Positions 36,296 through 44,396 of a stretch of DNA of 64,000 bases are shown here, in pieces (the stretch's first letter is position 1; every line of letters begins with the position of its first letter). Origin of the DNA: Halorientalis litorea. Its GTDB lineage: Archaea > Halobacteriota > Halobacteria > Halobacteriales > Haloarculaceae. The notes beneath the pieces are model-generated. The model had not been told where the DNA came from. It saw nothing but the letters and a program-made list of their open reading frames with translations, and did no database searches. The stretch is taken from assembly GCF_023028225.1 (NCBI RefSeq), contig NZ_CP095482.1, forward strand, positions 1,426,001-1,490,000, in the 5' to 3' direction. A program made the translations under genes and the position numbers.

Positions 36296-38860
36296 ATGGC
36301 AGCGACCGACGAGGTCGAACACGTCACGCACCCGTTGCTGGCCGACGGGATGCTGGAGCGGCGGGGCTACCAGTCGACGCTCTCCGACGCCGCGAGCGAC
36401 GCCCACACGCTGGTCTGTCTCCCGACTGGCCTCGGGAAAACGACCGTCTCCCTGCTCGTGACCGCCGACCGCCTCCACGAAGCGGGCGGAACGGCACTCT
36501 TTCTCGCGCCGACGAAACCGCTCGTCCAACAGCACGCCGAGTTCTACCGCGAGGCCCTGACGATTCCCGACGAGGAAATCGTCGTGTTCACCGGCGAGGT
36601 CCGCCCCGACGACCGGGCCGAGTTGTGGGCGGATGCACGGGTCGTCATCGCGACACCGCAGGTCGTCGAGAACGACCTCGTGGGCAACCGCATCTCGCTC
36701 GCGGCCGTGACACATCTCACCTTCGACGAGTGTCACCGCGCGAGCGGCGACTACGCCTACAACTACATCGCAGAGCGGTACCACGCCGACGCGCGGGACC
36801 CGCTGGTGACGGGGATGAGTGCCTCCCCCGGCGGCGACGAGGAAGCTATCCTGCAGGTCTGTGAGAACCTCGGCATCGAGGAAGTCGAGGTGATGACCGA
36901 GGACGACGCCGACGTGGCCGAGTACACCCACGACACCGAACTGGAGTGGAAGCGGGTGGAACTCCCCGAGGAAGTGCTGGAGGTGCGGGACGCCCTGAAC
37001 GACGTGATTTCCGACCGACTGGGGAAACTCAAGGAGATGGGCGTCACCGGCAAGACGAGCCCCGACCTCTCGGAGAAGGAGTTGGTCCGGATACAGGGGA
37101 AGTTGCGGGAGTTGATGGACAACGACCAGTCGGAGGGGTACAAGGGGATGAGCCTCCACGCCGAGATTCGGAAACTGAACACGGCGGTCAACTACGTCGA
37201 GACACAGAGTGTCGAGTCCCTGCGGCGGTACTTCGAGCGGTTGAAGCAGGCCGCCCGCGCCTCGGGAGCCTCGAAGGCCGACCAGCGACTCGTCAGCGAC
37301 CCCAAGGTTCGCGAGGCGATGCGTCGGGCCGAGGCGTACGACGACTTGCACCCGAAGTTCCGGCAGGCGCGCATCCTCCTCGCCGAGACGCTGGGGCTGA
37401 ACGACGGCGAGCGCGTCATCGTCTTCACCGAGTCCCGTGACACCGCCGAGACGCTGACGGACTTCCTGGGCGAACACTTCGAGACGCGGAAGTTCGTCGG
37501 GCAGAGCGACACCGAGGGCAGCGACGGGATGACCCAGACTCAACAACAGGAGACGCTGGACGCCTTCCGCGCGGGCGAGTTCGAGGTACTCGTCTCCACG
37601 TCCGTCGCCGAGGAGGGACTCGACGTGCCCGAAGTCGACTTGGTGCTGTTCTACGAACCCGTCCCGACGGCGATTCGGTCCATCCAGCGGAAGGGCCGGA
37701 CCGGCCGCCAGACGGAGGGACAGGTGGTCGTCCTGCTGGCCGAGGACACCCGAGACGAGGCGTACTTCTGGAAGTCCCGCAACGACGAGAAGCGGATGGA
37801 GCGGGAACTCCGCGAGTTGAAGTCGGCGGCGAGCGACATCGAGGCCGACCTCGTCGAACAGACCGACGTGGACGATTACGCTGACGGGGCCGATGGCGAC
37901 GAGGGTGGAGACGAAGACGAGGGCGGACGGAGTAACGGTACCGCCGACGACGCCGAGACACAGGGGGGAAGTGAAAGTGGTCGCGGTGACGGCGATTCGG
38001 GAGACGGCGACGGGACTGCACGTGAAACAGGGGGGTGCGACGCAGGCAACGGTGACCGACCCGCAACCGGACAGTCCGGTCTGGAAGCGTTCGCCGGGGA
38101 CGACGGGACAGCGGGGAGCGGCGGAGGCGGTTCCAGTGGAAACGGTGCGGGCGAGGAGGCACACGGCGACCCCGAGGGCGTCGTCGCCGAGGCGGACCCG
38201 GCGGGCGAGACTGTCGAAGTCGTGGCCGACCAGCGCGAGTTGGACTCGACCATCGCGCGTGATCTCTCGACGCGGGACGGCATCGAGACGCGTCTGGAGA
38301 CACTGGCCGTCGGGGACTACGTCCTCTCGGACCGGGTCGTCATCGAACGCAAGACAGTCGGCGACTTCCTCGACACGCTCACCGGGGGTGACCGGTCGAT
38401 GTTCGAGCAGGTCGGCGACGCGGGCCGCCACTACGCCCGGCCGGTCGTGATTCTCGAAGGGTCGGACCTCTACGGGCGGCGCAACGTCCATCCCAACGCC
38501 ATCCGGGGCGCGCTCTCGGCACTGGTGGTCGACTTCGGCGCGAGCGTCCTCCGCACCGAGGGTGCCGACGAGACGGCGGACCTGTTGGAGGTCATCGCCA
38601 CGCGCGAACAGGAAGACGAGGACCGCGAAGTGAGCGTCCACGGCGAGAAGTCCGCGAAGACGCTGGCCGAACAACAGGAGTACGTCGTCGCGTCCGTCGC
38701 GGAAGTCGGCCCGGTAACGGCACGCTCCCTGCTGGCACACTTCGGGAGCGTCGAGGCGGTGATGACCGCCGACGCGGATGCCCTCCGCGAGGTGTCCGGC
38801 GTCGGCGAGGTGACGGCCGACCGCATCCGCGACGTGGTGGGCAGCGACTACGACGCCTGA
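36296..38860 (+). CDS. hef: Hef helicase/nuclease (FANCM-XPF family)
   Basis: An 854-residue protein that processes stalled forks. N-terminal SF2 helicase: Walker A PTGLGKTT (43-50), DECH box (144-147), SMSASP-like motif GMSASPGG, and motif VI region SIQRKGRTGRQ. C-terminal XPF-type nuclease: catalytic ERK at 684-686 in VIERKTVGDFLD, then tandem HhH motifs (about 790-850). A long Gly/Asp-rich linker (about 530-640) joins them. In haloarchaea Hef acts at arrested forks and is an alternative to Hjc resolvase. The linker DNA contains two ORB-like sequences (38019 and 38129). Monocistronic. Confidence 0.96.
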   Translation: MAATDEVEHVTHPLLADGMLERRGYQSTLSDAASDAHTLVCLPTGLGKTTVSLLVTADRLHEAGGTALFLAPTKPLVQQHAEFYREALTIPDEEIVVFTGEVRPDDRAELWADARVVIATPQVVENDLVGNRISLAAVTHLTFDECHRASGDYAYNYIAERYHADARDPLVTGMSASPGGDEEAILQVCENLGIEEVEVMTEDDADVAEYTHDTELEWKRVELPEEVLEVRDALNDVISDRLGKLKEMGVTGKTSPDLSEKELVRIQGKLRELMDNDQSEGYKGMSLHAEIRKLNTAVNYVETQSVESLRRYFERLKQAARASGASKADQRLVSDPKVREAMRRAEAYDDLHPKFRQARILLAETLGLNDGERVIVFTESRDTAETLTDFLGEHFETRKFVGQSDTEGSDGMTQTQQQETLDAFRAGEFEVLVSTSVAEEGLDVPEVDLVLFYEPVPTAIRSIQRKGRTGRQTEGQVVVLLAEDTRDEAYFWKSRNDEKRMERELRELKSAASDIEADLVEQTDVDDYADGADGDEGGDEDEGGRSNGTADDAETQGGSESGRGDGDSGDGDGTARETGGCDAGNGDRPATGQSGLEAFAGDDGTAGSGGGGSSGNGAGEEAHGDPEGVVAEADPAGETVEVVADQRELDSTIARDLSTRDGIETRLETLAVGDYVLSDRVVIERKTVGDFLDTLTGGDRSMFEQVGDAGRHYARPVVILEGSDLYGRRNVHPNAIRGALSALVVDFGASVLRTEGADETADLLEVIATREQEDEDREVSVHGEKSAKTLAEQQEYVVASVAEVGPVTARSLLAHFGSVEAVMTADADALREVSGVGEVTADRIRDVVGSDYDA
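38019..38037 (+). repeat. ORB-like sequence in the hef linker, copy 1
   Basis: CACGTGAAACAGGGGGGTG. Shares the CAC-x-TGAAAC core and G-run of the origin ORBs. It lies in low-complexity coding sequence, so chance similarity is possible. Confidence 0.35.
38129..38144 (+). repeat. ORB-like sequence in the hef linker, copy 2
   Basis: GGTTCCAGTGGAAACG matches the GTTCCA and GAAACG parts of the ORB consensus but lacks a long G-run. Confidence 0.35.
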
Positions 38861-38932
38861 GCGGGTCCGAACGGGTCCCGGCTTCCGACAGCGCGACGAC
38901 CGACAGCATCAGAAACCGTGAACGCCGGGGGA

Positions 38933-38956
38933 GTTCCACCGGAAACAGGGGGGTTT
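38933..38956 (+). repeat. ORB-like sequence downstream of hef, copy 1
   Basis: GTTCCACCGGAAAC followed by AGGGGGG. Matches ORB2 of the origin in the GTTCCACC-x-GAAAC part and in the G-run. It lies in the 250-nt non-coding gap (38861-39110) between convergent genes, where no gene is seen. Confidence 0.5.
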
Positions 38957-39069
38957 CGTCGTTTGCCGAACCGAGCGGGCGTGTGACGTGCGTCAGACGC
39001 TCGGGCGGCGCGAACTCGCCGGCACGAACGTTCGAATTCCAGGCGATTCGGGTCCGAAAGATACCGATT

Positions 39070-39090
39070 CGAGGTGAAACGAGGGGGTTC
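39070..39090 (+). repeat. ORB-like sequence downstream of hef, copy 2
   Basis: GAGGTGAAACGAGGGGGTTC: the GAAACGAGGGGG core of an ORB in the same orientation as the copy at 38933, without the TTCCA part. Confidence 0.45.
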
Positions 39091-39110
39091 GTCAGATGAC
39101 TAGTTGCGGG

Positions 39111-39842
39111 TTACCGCTCGGCGTCGTTCACCGCGGCGAGGGCGTCGGCGGCCGCTTCGGTCGCGGTGAGGTACGCTCGCACACGCTCCGGGTCCTCGCT
39201 CTCCTCGGCACGGGCGGCGAGTCGGTTCACCGTCCGAGTCAGCGACGCCCGGGCGGCGTCGAGGGTGTGTGTCCCGGTACCGTCCCCCGGTTTCGTCGTT
39301 GCGGGCGGCGTCTGTGTGGCCCCGGTGTCGCCCCGGGTCTGCGGCTGTCGTGCGGACTCGTCGGGGGTGTGACCACGGGTTGGTGTCCCGCCGGAGTGGG
39401 AGGCCTGCGTCCCGGGCGGTGTCGTCCCCGGCGTCGTCGAGGGTGCCGACTGCTCGGAGCGACCCCCTGTTTCGGGTGCGGACCGGTCGGCGGCGACTCC
39501 GGACTGGCGGGTCTCGGCGGGGTCGGTTCCGTTCGGGGTCGGCGGCTGTCGGTCGGCCCCGGCGGACGCGTCCGTGGGGTCCGTTTCGTCAGCGGCGGCA
39601 TCCTCGGCATCGCCCTCGACCGGTTCGCCGTCTTCACGGAGGACGGTCTGGCAGGTCGGACAGAACTCTTGGCCCTCGTGGCGGAAAATCGGGTCGCCAC
39701 AGGTGCCACAGTGGGCGTTGGTCATCGTCGCACCCTTGAGGAGGAGGTCGCTCATCCGCTCGGTCGATTCCCGGTCGGTCCGGTCGTTCTCGTACTTCTC
39801 TCGGAGTTTCTCCCGTTCGGCTTCCTTGTCGAAGTCACTCAT
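39111..39842 (-). CDS. ZNRD2/SSSCA1 (autoantigen p27) family zinc-ribbon protein
   Basis: A 243-residue protein. The N-terminal helix (residues 1-30, charged) and the zinc ribbon CGTCG and CPTCQ (about 46-66, in [22 protein letters not shown]) match the Sjogren syndrome/scleroderma autoantigen 1 family. A long disordered Thr/Pro/Gly/Asp-rich middle follows, with a C-terminal helix (about 195-243). Function unknown; the family is widespread in archaea. ATG at 39842 with TATA-like GCATTTTCGC near 39870. Convergent with hef and divergent from malate dehydrogenase. Confidence 0.88.
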   Translation of the reverse strand: MSDFDKEAEREKLREKYENDRTDRESTERMSDLLLKGATMTNAHCGTCGDPIFRHEGQEFCPTCQTVLREDGEPVEGDAEDAAADETDPTDASAGADRQPPTPNGTDPAETRQSGVAADRSAPETGGRSEQSAPSTTPGTTPPGTQASHSGGTPTRGHTPDESARQPQTRGDTGATQTPPATTKPGDGTGTHTLDAARASLTRTVNRLAARAEESEDPERVRAYLTATEAAADALAAVNDAER

Positions 39843-39958
39843 GTTCGAACGGAGTAGGTCGGGGCGAAAATGCGTTGCGGGTGCGTGAGCCGACTGTGCT
39901 GGGGCGTGGGCCGTGTTCTCGGGGAACTAAACTGGTGTTGGGAGTCGAAACGGAAGCG

Positions 39959-39964
39959 TTTAAT
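39959..39964 (+). promoter_or_regulatory. TATA-like element of mdh
   Basis: TTTAAT centred about 30 nt before the mdh ATG at 39992; fixes the start in a frame that stays open upstream. Confidence 0.55.
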
Positions 39965-39991
39965 CCGTCCCGGATAGCAGTTTCAGGCGAT

Positions 39992-40909
39992 ATGACGAAA
40001 GTTAGCATAGTGGGCGCGGCGGGCACCGTCGGTGCGGCCGCGGGGTACAACATCGCCCTGCGGGACATCGCCGACGAACTCGTGTACGTCGACATCCCCG
40101 AGAAGGAAGACGAGACAGTCGGACAGGCGGCAGATACCAACCACGGCGTCGCGTACGACGCCAACACCACGGTACGACAGGGCGGGTACGAGGACACCGC
40201 CGGGTCGGACGTCGTCGTCATCACGGCGGGGCTACCGCGCTCGCCGGGCCAGACCCGCATCGACCTGGCCGACGACAACGCCCCCATCATGGACGACATC
40301 ATCTCGTCGCTGGAGGAGCACACCGACGAGTTCGTCTCCATCACCACCTCCAACCCGGTGGACCTGCTGAACCGCCACCAGTACGAGGTCGGGTCCCGTG
40401 ACCGCCACAAAGTCATCGGCTTCGGTGGCCGACTCGACTCCGCGCGCTTCCGCTACGTCCTCTCGGAGCGGTTCGACGAACCGGTCGAGAACGTCGAGGC
40501 CACGATTCTGGGCGAACACGGCGACGCACAGGTCCCGGTCTTCTCGAAGGTTCGCGTCGGCGGCCGCGACCCCGAGTTCGCCGAGGACGAGCGCGAGGAC
40601 ATTCTGAGCGACCTCCAAGAGAGCGCGATGAACGTCATCGAGCGCAAGGGTGCGACCGAGTGGGGCCCCGCGACGGGCGTCGCCCACATGGTCGAGGCCG
40701 TCCTGCGCGACACGGGCGAGGTGCTGCCCGCGTCCATCAAACTCGACGGCGAGTACGGCTACGACGACGTGGGACTGGGCGTCCCCGTCCGTCTCGGGTC
40801 CAACGGCGTCGAAGAAGTCGTCGACTGGGACCTCACCGAGGCCGAGACGGAACTCCTCGACGAGGCGGCGGACAAACTCTCCGAGCAGTACGACAAAATC
40901 GCGGAGTAA
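39992..40909 (+). CDS. mdh: Malate dehydrogenase, LDH-like
   Basis: Interconverts malate and oxaloacetate with NAD in the citric acid cycle. The 305-residue enzyme is the haloarchaeal LDH-like type, well studied as a halophilic model. Seen: the Rossmann motif [15 protein letters not shown] at residues 5-19, the substrate-loop Arg in [11 protein letters not shown], the ITTSNPVD segment, the catalytic His in [12 protein letters not shown], and the acidic surface. The start at 39992 gives the standard [12 protein letters not shown]-terminus. A T6 run follows 11 nt after the stop. Confidence 0.97.
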   Translation: MTKVSIVGAAGTVGAAAGYNIALRDIADELVYVDIPEKEDETVGQAADTNHGVAYDANTTVRQGGYEDTAGSDVVVITAGLPRSPGQTRIDLADDNAPIMDDIISSLEEHTDEFVSITTSNPVDLLNRHQYEVGSRDRHKVIGFGGRLDSARFRYVLSERFDEPVENVEATILGEHGDAQVPVFSKVRVGGRDPEFAEDEREDILSDLQESAMNVIERKGATEWGPATGVAHMVEAVLRDTGEVLPASIKLDGEYGYDDVGLGVPVRLGSNGVEEVVDWDLTEAETELLDEAADKLSEQYDKIAE

Positions 40910-40920
40910 CCGACTAGCCG

Positions 40921-40926
40921 TTTTTT
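40921..40926 (+). terminator. Oligo-T terminator of mdh
   Basis: TTTTTT 11 nt past the mdh stop, with no stem, as in archaeal factor-assisted intrinsic termination. Confidence 0.55.
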
Positions 40927-40939
40927 CGCCCGCGCCACG

Positions 40940-41062
40940 TCACGAGGAGTCCGTCTGCCAGTCGTACTCGACCGACCGCTGGGACTCCCGAGCGTCTTCG
41001 GGCACCTCCTCGTCGACGAGGGCGGCCCATTCGTCGAGGTGCGTGGTTTCGCGCGTGTGCAT
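40940..41062 (-). CDS. Small acidic protein, 40 residues
   Basis: Starts MHTRETTHLDEWAALVDEE and ends in YDWQTDSS. It is soluble and acidic, with no cysteine. The ATG at 41062 has a TATA-like ATGTTATG about 30 nt upstream on the minus strand. Codon use looks like that of neighbouring genes. No family recognised; it is a plausible short protein convergent with mdh, in an otherwise empty stretch. Confidence 0.5.
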   Translation of the reverse strand: MHTRETTHLDEWAALVDEEVPEDARESQRSVEYDWQTDSS

Positions 41063-41173
41063 AGTTCTCGTCCGGTGAGATTCACGCCATCTCTCATAAC
41101 ATTTTTGTCTGTATTCCTATATTAGCGCGAGCGTTCAGCCGTGAGGAGGGAGGGACCCCTCGTTCCGGTCGTC

Positions 41174-41494
41174 TTACTCTCGTTCCGCGTCGCGCTCGGT
41201 CGGTTGTCGGGAATCGGCCGGTATCTGCGTGTTCCGGTCGTCGTCGTCCGACGGGGGAATCGTGGTCAGCAATCGCGTCGCCACGCGGTAGAGTCCGTAC
41301 GTCAGTAGGCCGAACAGGACGAGTTCGAGGAGATAGAGTTCGACCAGTTCGAGCGCGGACAGTTCGCCGACGACGAGGGCACCGCTGAAACGGAGGAAAA
41401 AGAGTGTGACAGCGACGAACAGCACAGGGAGAAACAACAGCACTAGACCGAGGACGACGAGCCTGAGTCGGTCCGACGCATCGCGTTGTGTCAT
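41174..41494 (-). CDS. Small two-helix membrane protein
   Basis: A 106-residue protein with two long hydrophobic segments (about residues 12-36 and 46-72), a short N-terminal charged head and an acidic, disordered C-terminal tail (TIPPSDDDDRN onward). Family not recognised. Start ATG at 41494 with TATA-like TACCTTTTTG near 41522. It lies between the malate dehydrogenase region and the oap operon, on the same strand as oapC but with its own promoter. Confidence 0.72.
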   Translation of the reverse strand: MTQRDASDRLRLVVLGLVLLFLPVLFVAVTLFFLRFSGALVVGELSALELVELYLLELVLFGLLTYGLYRVATRLLTTIPPSDDDDRNTQIPADSRQPTERDAERE

Positions 41495-41566
41495 CGCCCT
41501 CCGGTTTCGGGCGACGAGACAAAAAGGTATCCGGGGGTGGGGGGACCGACAGTCGAGGCGGTTTCG

Positions 41567-42244
41567 TCAGTCGTCGTGCCACCGCTCGGGCACTTGGATG
41601 GTGTACCGCCCGTCCTCTTGCAGTGCGATGATGTACTCCTCGCGGTCGTACAGTTCCATCAGGTTGAGTTCGTACTGGCCGGGCGAGAGGACCTTGATGC
41701 TCTCGAACTGGTCGTTGAGTTCCTCCCGGAGGTCGGTCAGGTCCGGGCGGTCGGTGTCGTCCTCGGCCGCATCGTCGCTGGCGTTCAGCCGTGGCGCGTC
41801 CTCGGCCGACGCCGTCTGAGCCGTGTCGTCTGTCGGCGTCGGCTCGTTCGTCGACCCGGGGAGTTCGTCCGGGTTGACGACTTCGCTCCGGGCGTCCGCC
41901 TGTGCCGTGTCCTCCGTCGCTGGGGTGGGTGTCGGGTCGGGCGCGCCAGCCGACGGCGTGTCTGTCGTCTCTTGGTCCGCTGTCGGTCCGGGTGCAGGGT
42001 CCTCCGGCGTCGACCCGCTCCCGACCAAATCACGGACTGTCGCCGCGGCCGACCCGACGGTCCGGGCGACGGAGCTATCGGGTGTCGGGGGCTCAGGTGG
42101 CTCCGCCGCCGGGTCCGGGTCCTCGTCGGGGGTACCGGAGGGATGGAACTGGAACTTGTTACCGCCGCAGTCGGGACAGCCCGACAGCATCTCCTTGGAG
42201 CCGTCCTCGAACGCGCGGCCGCAGTTCGTACACTGGTGTGGCAT
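41567..42244 (-). CDS. oapC: OapC/ArvC-family zinc-ribbon protein
   Basis: A 225-residue protein with an N-terminal zinc ribbon (CTNCG at 5-9, CPDCGG near 23-28), a long disordered acidic Pro/Thr-rich middle (about 40-150), and a C-terminal folded region (about 165-225, with LREELNDQFESIKVLSPGQYELNL). This is the haloarchaeal origin-associated protein OapC, encoded beside oriC; its role is unclear. Its ATG shares one base with the oapB stop (TAATG). It is the last gene of the oapA-oapB-oapC operon. Confidence 0.9.
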   Translation of the reverse strand: MPHQCTNCGRAFEDGSKEMLSGCPDCGGNKFQFHPSGTPDEDPDPAAEPPEPPTPDSSVARTVGSAAATVRDLVGSGSTPEDPAPGPTADQETTDTPSAGAPDPTPTPATEDTAQADARSEVVNPDELPGSTNEPTPTDDTAQTASAEDAPRLNASDDAAEDDTDRPDLTDLREELNDQFESIKVLSPGQYELNLMELYDREEYIIALQEDGRYTIQVPERWHDD

Positions 42245-42627
42245 TATTTGCGCGAGACCAACGCGCTGATGAGAGTCTCGTCCTTGTGAAGCGTCTCTAT
42301 CTGGTTCGCCGGACCGATGACCGTGAGTTTCTTCGTCTCTTCTTTGCCCATCAGGCGGTTGAGAAAGCCCCCGTCCGAGGTGCCGGACTTGGGGTACGTC
42401 TCGATTTCGAGACCGGTGAACTCGTCGGGGCTGATTTCGGTCATCGTAACTTCGATGAGGCGGGACTCCTCGTCGGGCGAGAGTCCCTCTTCGAGGATGA
42501 CGATGTTGCCCTCGTGTACCCCGTCGAGTATCATCCGTATCTTCTCCATGGAGGTCATTCCCTCCATGCGCTCGCCGCTGATGAGGTCTATCTGGACGCC
42601 GTCGTCCGCTTGTTTCACTTCAGCCAT
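42244..42627 (-). CDS. oapB: OapB/ArvB-family protein (DUF2073)
   Basis: A 127-residue protein of the DUF2073 family, conserved across euryarchaea and next to the Era-like GTPase. It starts MAEVKQADDGVQIDLISGER and contains a central MILDGVHEGNIVILEEGLSPDEE segment. In Methanocaldococcus the homolog was shown to bind OLE-type RNA-related targets only in bacteria, so I leave the function open. The gene lies 6 nt after oapA and overlaps oapC by one base, so all three are co-translated. Confidence 0.88.
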   Translation of the reverse strand: MAEVKQADDGVQIDLISGERMEGMTSMEKIRMILDGVHEGNIVILEEGLSPDEESRLIEVTMTEISPDEFTGLEIETYPKSGTSDGGFLNRLMGKEETKKLTVIGPANQIETLHKDETLISALVSRK

Positions 42628-42633
42628 CGTCGC

Positions 42634-43263
42634 TCACCCGAAGTACTCCGCTATCTTGTCGTACACTTCGTCCATGTTCTCACCCTCCAGTGCCGACAGG
42701 GGCACCGTCTCGTGTTGTGGGAACGCGTTCTCGATACGGCGGATGTTCGACTCCGGCAGGTCGGTCTTGTTGGCGAGAATGAGGACGGGGAGGTCCTGAC
42801 TCTCGATGATGCCGACCAGCATCGTGTTCACCTGCGTGAACGGGTCCTCCGTCGAATCCAGCACGTAGAGAACACCGTCGACATCCTCGCGAAGCCAGTG
42901 CATCGCCTCGGCGACGCCTTCGGTGGCCTCGCGGGAGCGACGCACGGCGTCCTCTTTCTCCATGTCGTGTTCGAGGAACTCGGTGTAGTCGACTTTCGTC
43001 GTCACACCGGGCGTGTCCACCACGTCGATGGTGACGGACTTGCCGTTGCGCTCGATTTCGACGTTCTCCTTTCTGCGTGCGCGCCGTGTTTCGTGTGGAA
43101 TGTGGCTCTCCGGCCCAATCGCGTCACCGGTCCAGTCACGTGCGATGCGGTTCGCCAGCGTCGTCTTCCCGGCGTTCGGCGGCCCGTAAATGCCGATCCG
43201 CTTCGGGTCTTGGGCCGAGAACAACGACGATATGCTATCTCGGATATCCGTTATCAGTCCCAT
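42634..43263 (-). CDS. oapA: OapA, Era-like GTP-binding protein
   Basis: A 209-residue small GTPase encoded at archaeal origins. Motifs: G1 GPPNAGKTT (residues 26-34), G3 VDTPGV, G4 NKTDLP; a short N-terminal amphipathic helix precedes the G domain. Effector and target are unknown. ATG at 43263 gives the family start MGLITDIRDS; the frame continues open upstream through the leader. The leader (43264 to about 43310) holds a perfect 7-bp hairpin at 43279-43299. First gene of the oap operon, divergent from orc1 across the origin. Confidence 0.92.
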   Translation of the reverse strand: MGLITDIRDSISSLFSAQDPKRIGIYGPPNAGKTTLANRIARDWTGDAIGPESHIPHETRRARRKENVEIERNGKSVTIDVVDTPGVTTKVDYTEFLEHDMEKEDAVRRSREATEGVAEAMHWLREDVDGVLYVLDSTEDPFTQVNTMLVGIIESQDLPVLILANKTDLPESNIRRIENAFPQHETVPLSALEGENMDEVYDKIAEYFG

Positions 43264-43278
43264 CCTAGGGGCCTCCCG

Positions 43279-43299
43279 CCCTCTCGTACAGTGAGAGGG
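43279..43299 (-). promoter_or_regulatory. Hairpin in the oapA leader
   Basis: CCCTCTC and GAGAGGG, 7-bp perfect stem with a 7-nt loop, ending 16 nt before the oapA ATG. It could influence access to the start region. Confidence 0.4.
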
Positions 43300-43530
43300 G
43301 CTCTGCGGGTAATTCCCGAGCGTGTTCACTTAAGTGTACGTCAGACATACACAAATAATCAGACACGAACGGGCGGGGAGTCCCGCCGTGAGTTGGCGGC
43401 AGCAACTCGGGTCAAACCGGTGTATAGCGAGGGGTTCGAGAGTTCATTTCGCGGACGGACAGAGCATTGCTAATTTTCTGTATGTATCGCGGACCGGGGT
43501 GAGACCCTGGGCCGGGAGTTCGGGTCGAGA

Positions 43531-43600
43531 GGGGGGCCGAGAGTCGGGAATGAGTTGGAAGTCGAGGAGTGGGCGAGGGTCAGGGGGGGACCGAGAGTCG
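43531..43600. repeat. G-rich direct repeats in oriC
   Basis: GGGGGGCCGAGAGTCG (43531-43546) and GGGGGGACCGAGAGTCG (43584-43600), 52-53 nt apart; they differ by one inserted base. Outside the ORBs; purpose unknown. Confidence 0.6.
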
Positions 43601-43660
43601 TGAAGAGATGTGTGGGGACGCGGCGACGACCGTGTGGCGTGGTATCGTTGCTCAGTGTGG

Positions 43661-43690
43661 ACCCCCCCACCCCTTCGTTTCGAGTGGAAC
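43661..43690 (-). repeat. ORB1, origin recognition box
   Basis: Minus strand: GTTCCACTCGAAACGAAGGG, then GTGGGGGGGT. Long G-run typical of haloarchaeal ORBs. Inverted relative to ORB2, with which it matches at 28 of 30 positions. Confidence 0.9.
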
Positions 43691-43740
43691 GACGGAACGG
43701 TGGGGGATGGGGCCCCCACCACGACACCGCCGGGCGGAGC

Positions 43741-43890
43741 GGAACCACTAGGAAGACAACTCTAGACGGTCGTACACAGCACTCTAGTACACAACTAGTA
43801 CACGAACAGACAGATAAATAGAGTTTCTCTATTCTACGGGTGTTGTTTCACAAACACCATATTAAATCTTGTTCTTACTAGAGAAACCTC
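43741..43890. other. AT-rich duplex-unwinding element
   Basis: By hand count 43801-43890 is about 36% G+C, against a GC-rich background. It holds TAGTACAC repeated twice (about 43785-43803), a perfect inverted repeat AATAGAG-TTT-CTCTATT (43817-43833) and the tract ATATTAAATCTT (43859-43870). It lies between the inverted ORB1 and ORB2. Confidence 0.8.
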
Positions 43891-43896
43891 CAACCT

Positions 43897-43909
43897 GGGG
43901 GGTCCCCCC
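43897..43909. repeat. G6-T-C6 palindrome beside ORB2
   Basis: GGGGGGTCCCCCC at the edge of the unwinding element, 16 nt before ORB2. Confidence 0.6.
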
Positions 43910-43925
43910 ACCCCCTCTTCACGCC

Positions 43926-43955
43926 GTTCCACCTGAAACGAAGGGGTGGGGGGGT
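43926..43955 (+). repeat. ORB2, origin recognition box
   Basis: GTTCCACCTGAAACGAAGGG, then GTGGGGGGGT; direct orientation, facing away from the AT-rich element. Confidence 0.9.
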
Positions 43956-44249
43956 TGCCTTACCGGCTCTTGGTAACACGGCACAGTCCCGTAACCATCC
44001 CGAACCGTCCGGGCCGACATCCGGAACCATCGCTCACGACTGCGGGAGTTCGGTGAGAGAGCGGCGGCGTGTTCGCCGTCGACTGCGCAGCCCCGGCGAA
44101 CCGGCCGCGCGGTCCGACGGTGCGGTACGACGAACTTACCAGGGTGTCCCGTGCCACAGTTGCTCTCGGCCCGCTCCGCGCGACGGGTACCACGGGAAAC
44201 GTACCGATATAGTAACCAATTGCCCTCCTGTGACCCCTCAACAATCGAA

Positions 44250-44260
44250 ATATTTAATAC
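44250..44260 (+). promoter_or_regulatory. BRE/TATA of the orc1 transcript
   Basis: ATATTTAATAC preceded by CGAA (BRE-like). The box centre is 27 nt before GTG at 44281 and about 143 nt before the orc1 ATG, so the mRNA should have a leader of about 115 nt. Confidence 0.7.
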
Positions 44261-44280
44261 CGAATCAACCACGGGTTCAG

Positions 44281-44361
44281 GTGGTTCAACTGGACCGGCC
44301 GGATATCTCGAATTCGCACGAACGGATGCCTATGGCCGGTTCAAGCGCGCTTGCGGGCTGA
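44281..44361 (+). CDS. Upstream ORF of 26 codons in the orc1 leader
   Basis: GTG start exactly at the predicted transcription start; product begins VVQLDRPDISNSHERMPMAG and ends before TGA at 44359. It stops 35 nt before the orc1 ATG. An inverted repeat AACCAC/GTGGTT (44267-44286) straddles its start. Translation is inferred from position only. Confidence 0.4.
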   Translation: MVQLDRPDISNSHERMPMAGSSALAG

Positions 44362-44370
44362 ACGGTACCG

Positions 44371-44395
44371 CTCTCCACTCGAAACGGAGGGGTTG
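44371..44395 (+). repeat. ORB3 overlapping the orc1 ribosome-binding site
   Basis: CTCTCCACTCGAAACGGAGG then GGTTG. The GGAGG at 44386-44390 is a perfect Shine-Dalgarno sequence 6 nt before the orc1 ATG. In RNA, CTCTCC (44371-44376) can pair with GGAGGG (44386-44391), closing the Shine-Dalgarno sequence in a hairpin. Confidence 0.75.
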
Positions 44396-44396
44396 T

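Larger units (their letters stand above)
43264..44396. other. Replication origin oriC (intergenic, 1.1 kb)
   Basis: The longest non-coding stretch in the window, between divergent oapA and orc1. From left to right: the oapA leader and promoter (CACTTAAGTG near 43328), a GA-rich segment with repeated GGGGGG and CCGAGAGTCG, ORB1 (inverted), an AT-rich segment about 43741-43890, ORB2 (direct), a unique segment 43960-44240 without features I can name, the orc1 promoter, and ORB3. Orc1-binding boxes facing outward across an unwinding element, next to oap genes and orc1, is the established haloarchaeal oriC arrangement. Confidence 0.92.

Noticed and set aside
39941-39960. GAGTCGAAACGGAAGCG upstream of mdh as another ORB
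   Set aside because: Only the GAAACGGA core matches; no G-run and no TCCA part.
43531-43960. Repeats in oriC considered as a CRISPR array
   Set aside because: Units are unequally spaced and inverted, with no constant spacer length and no cas genes; they match ORBs.
44151-44396. N-terminal extension of Orc1 through the leader
   Set aside because: It would run through the promoter and ORB3; the ATG at 44397 has a strong Shine-Dalgarno sequence and an acidic start typical of the family.
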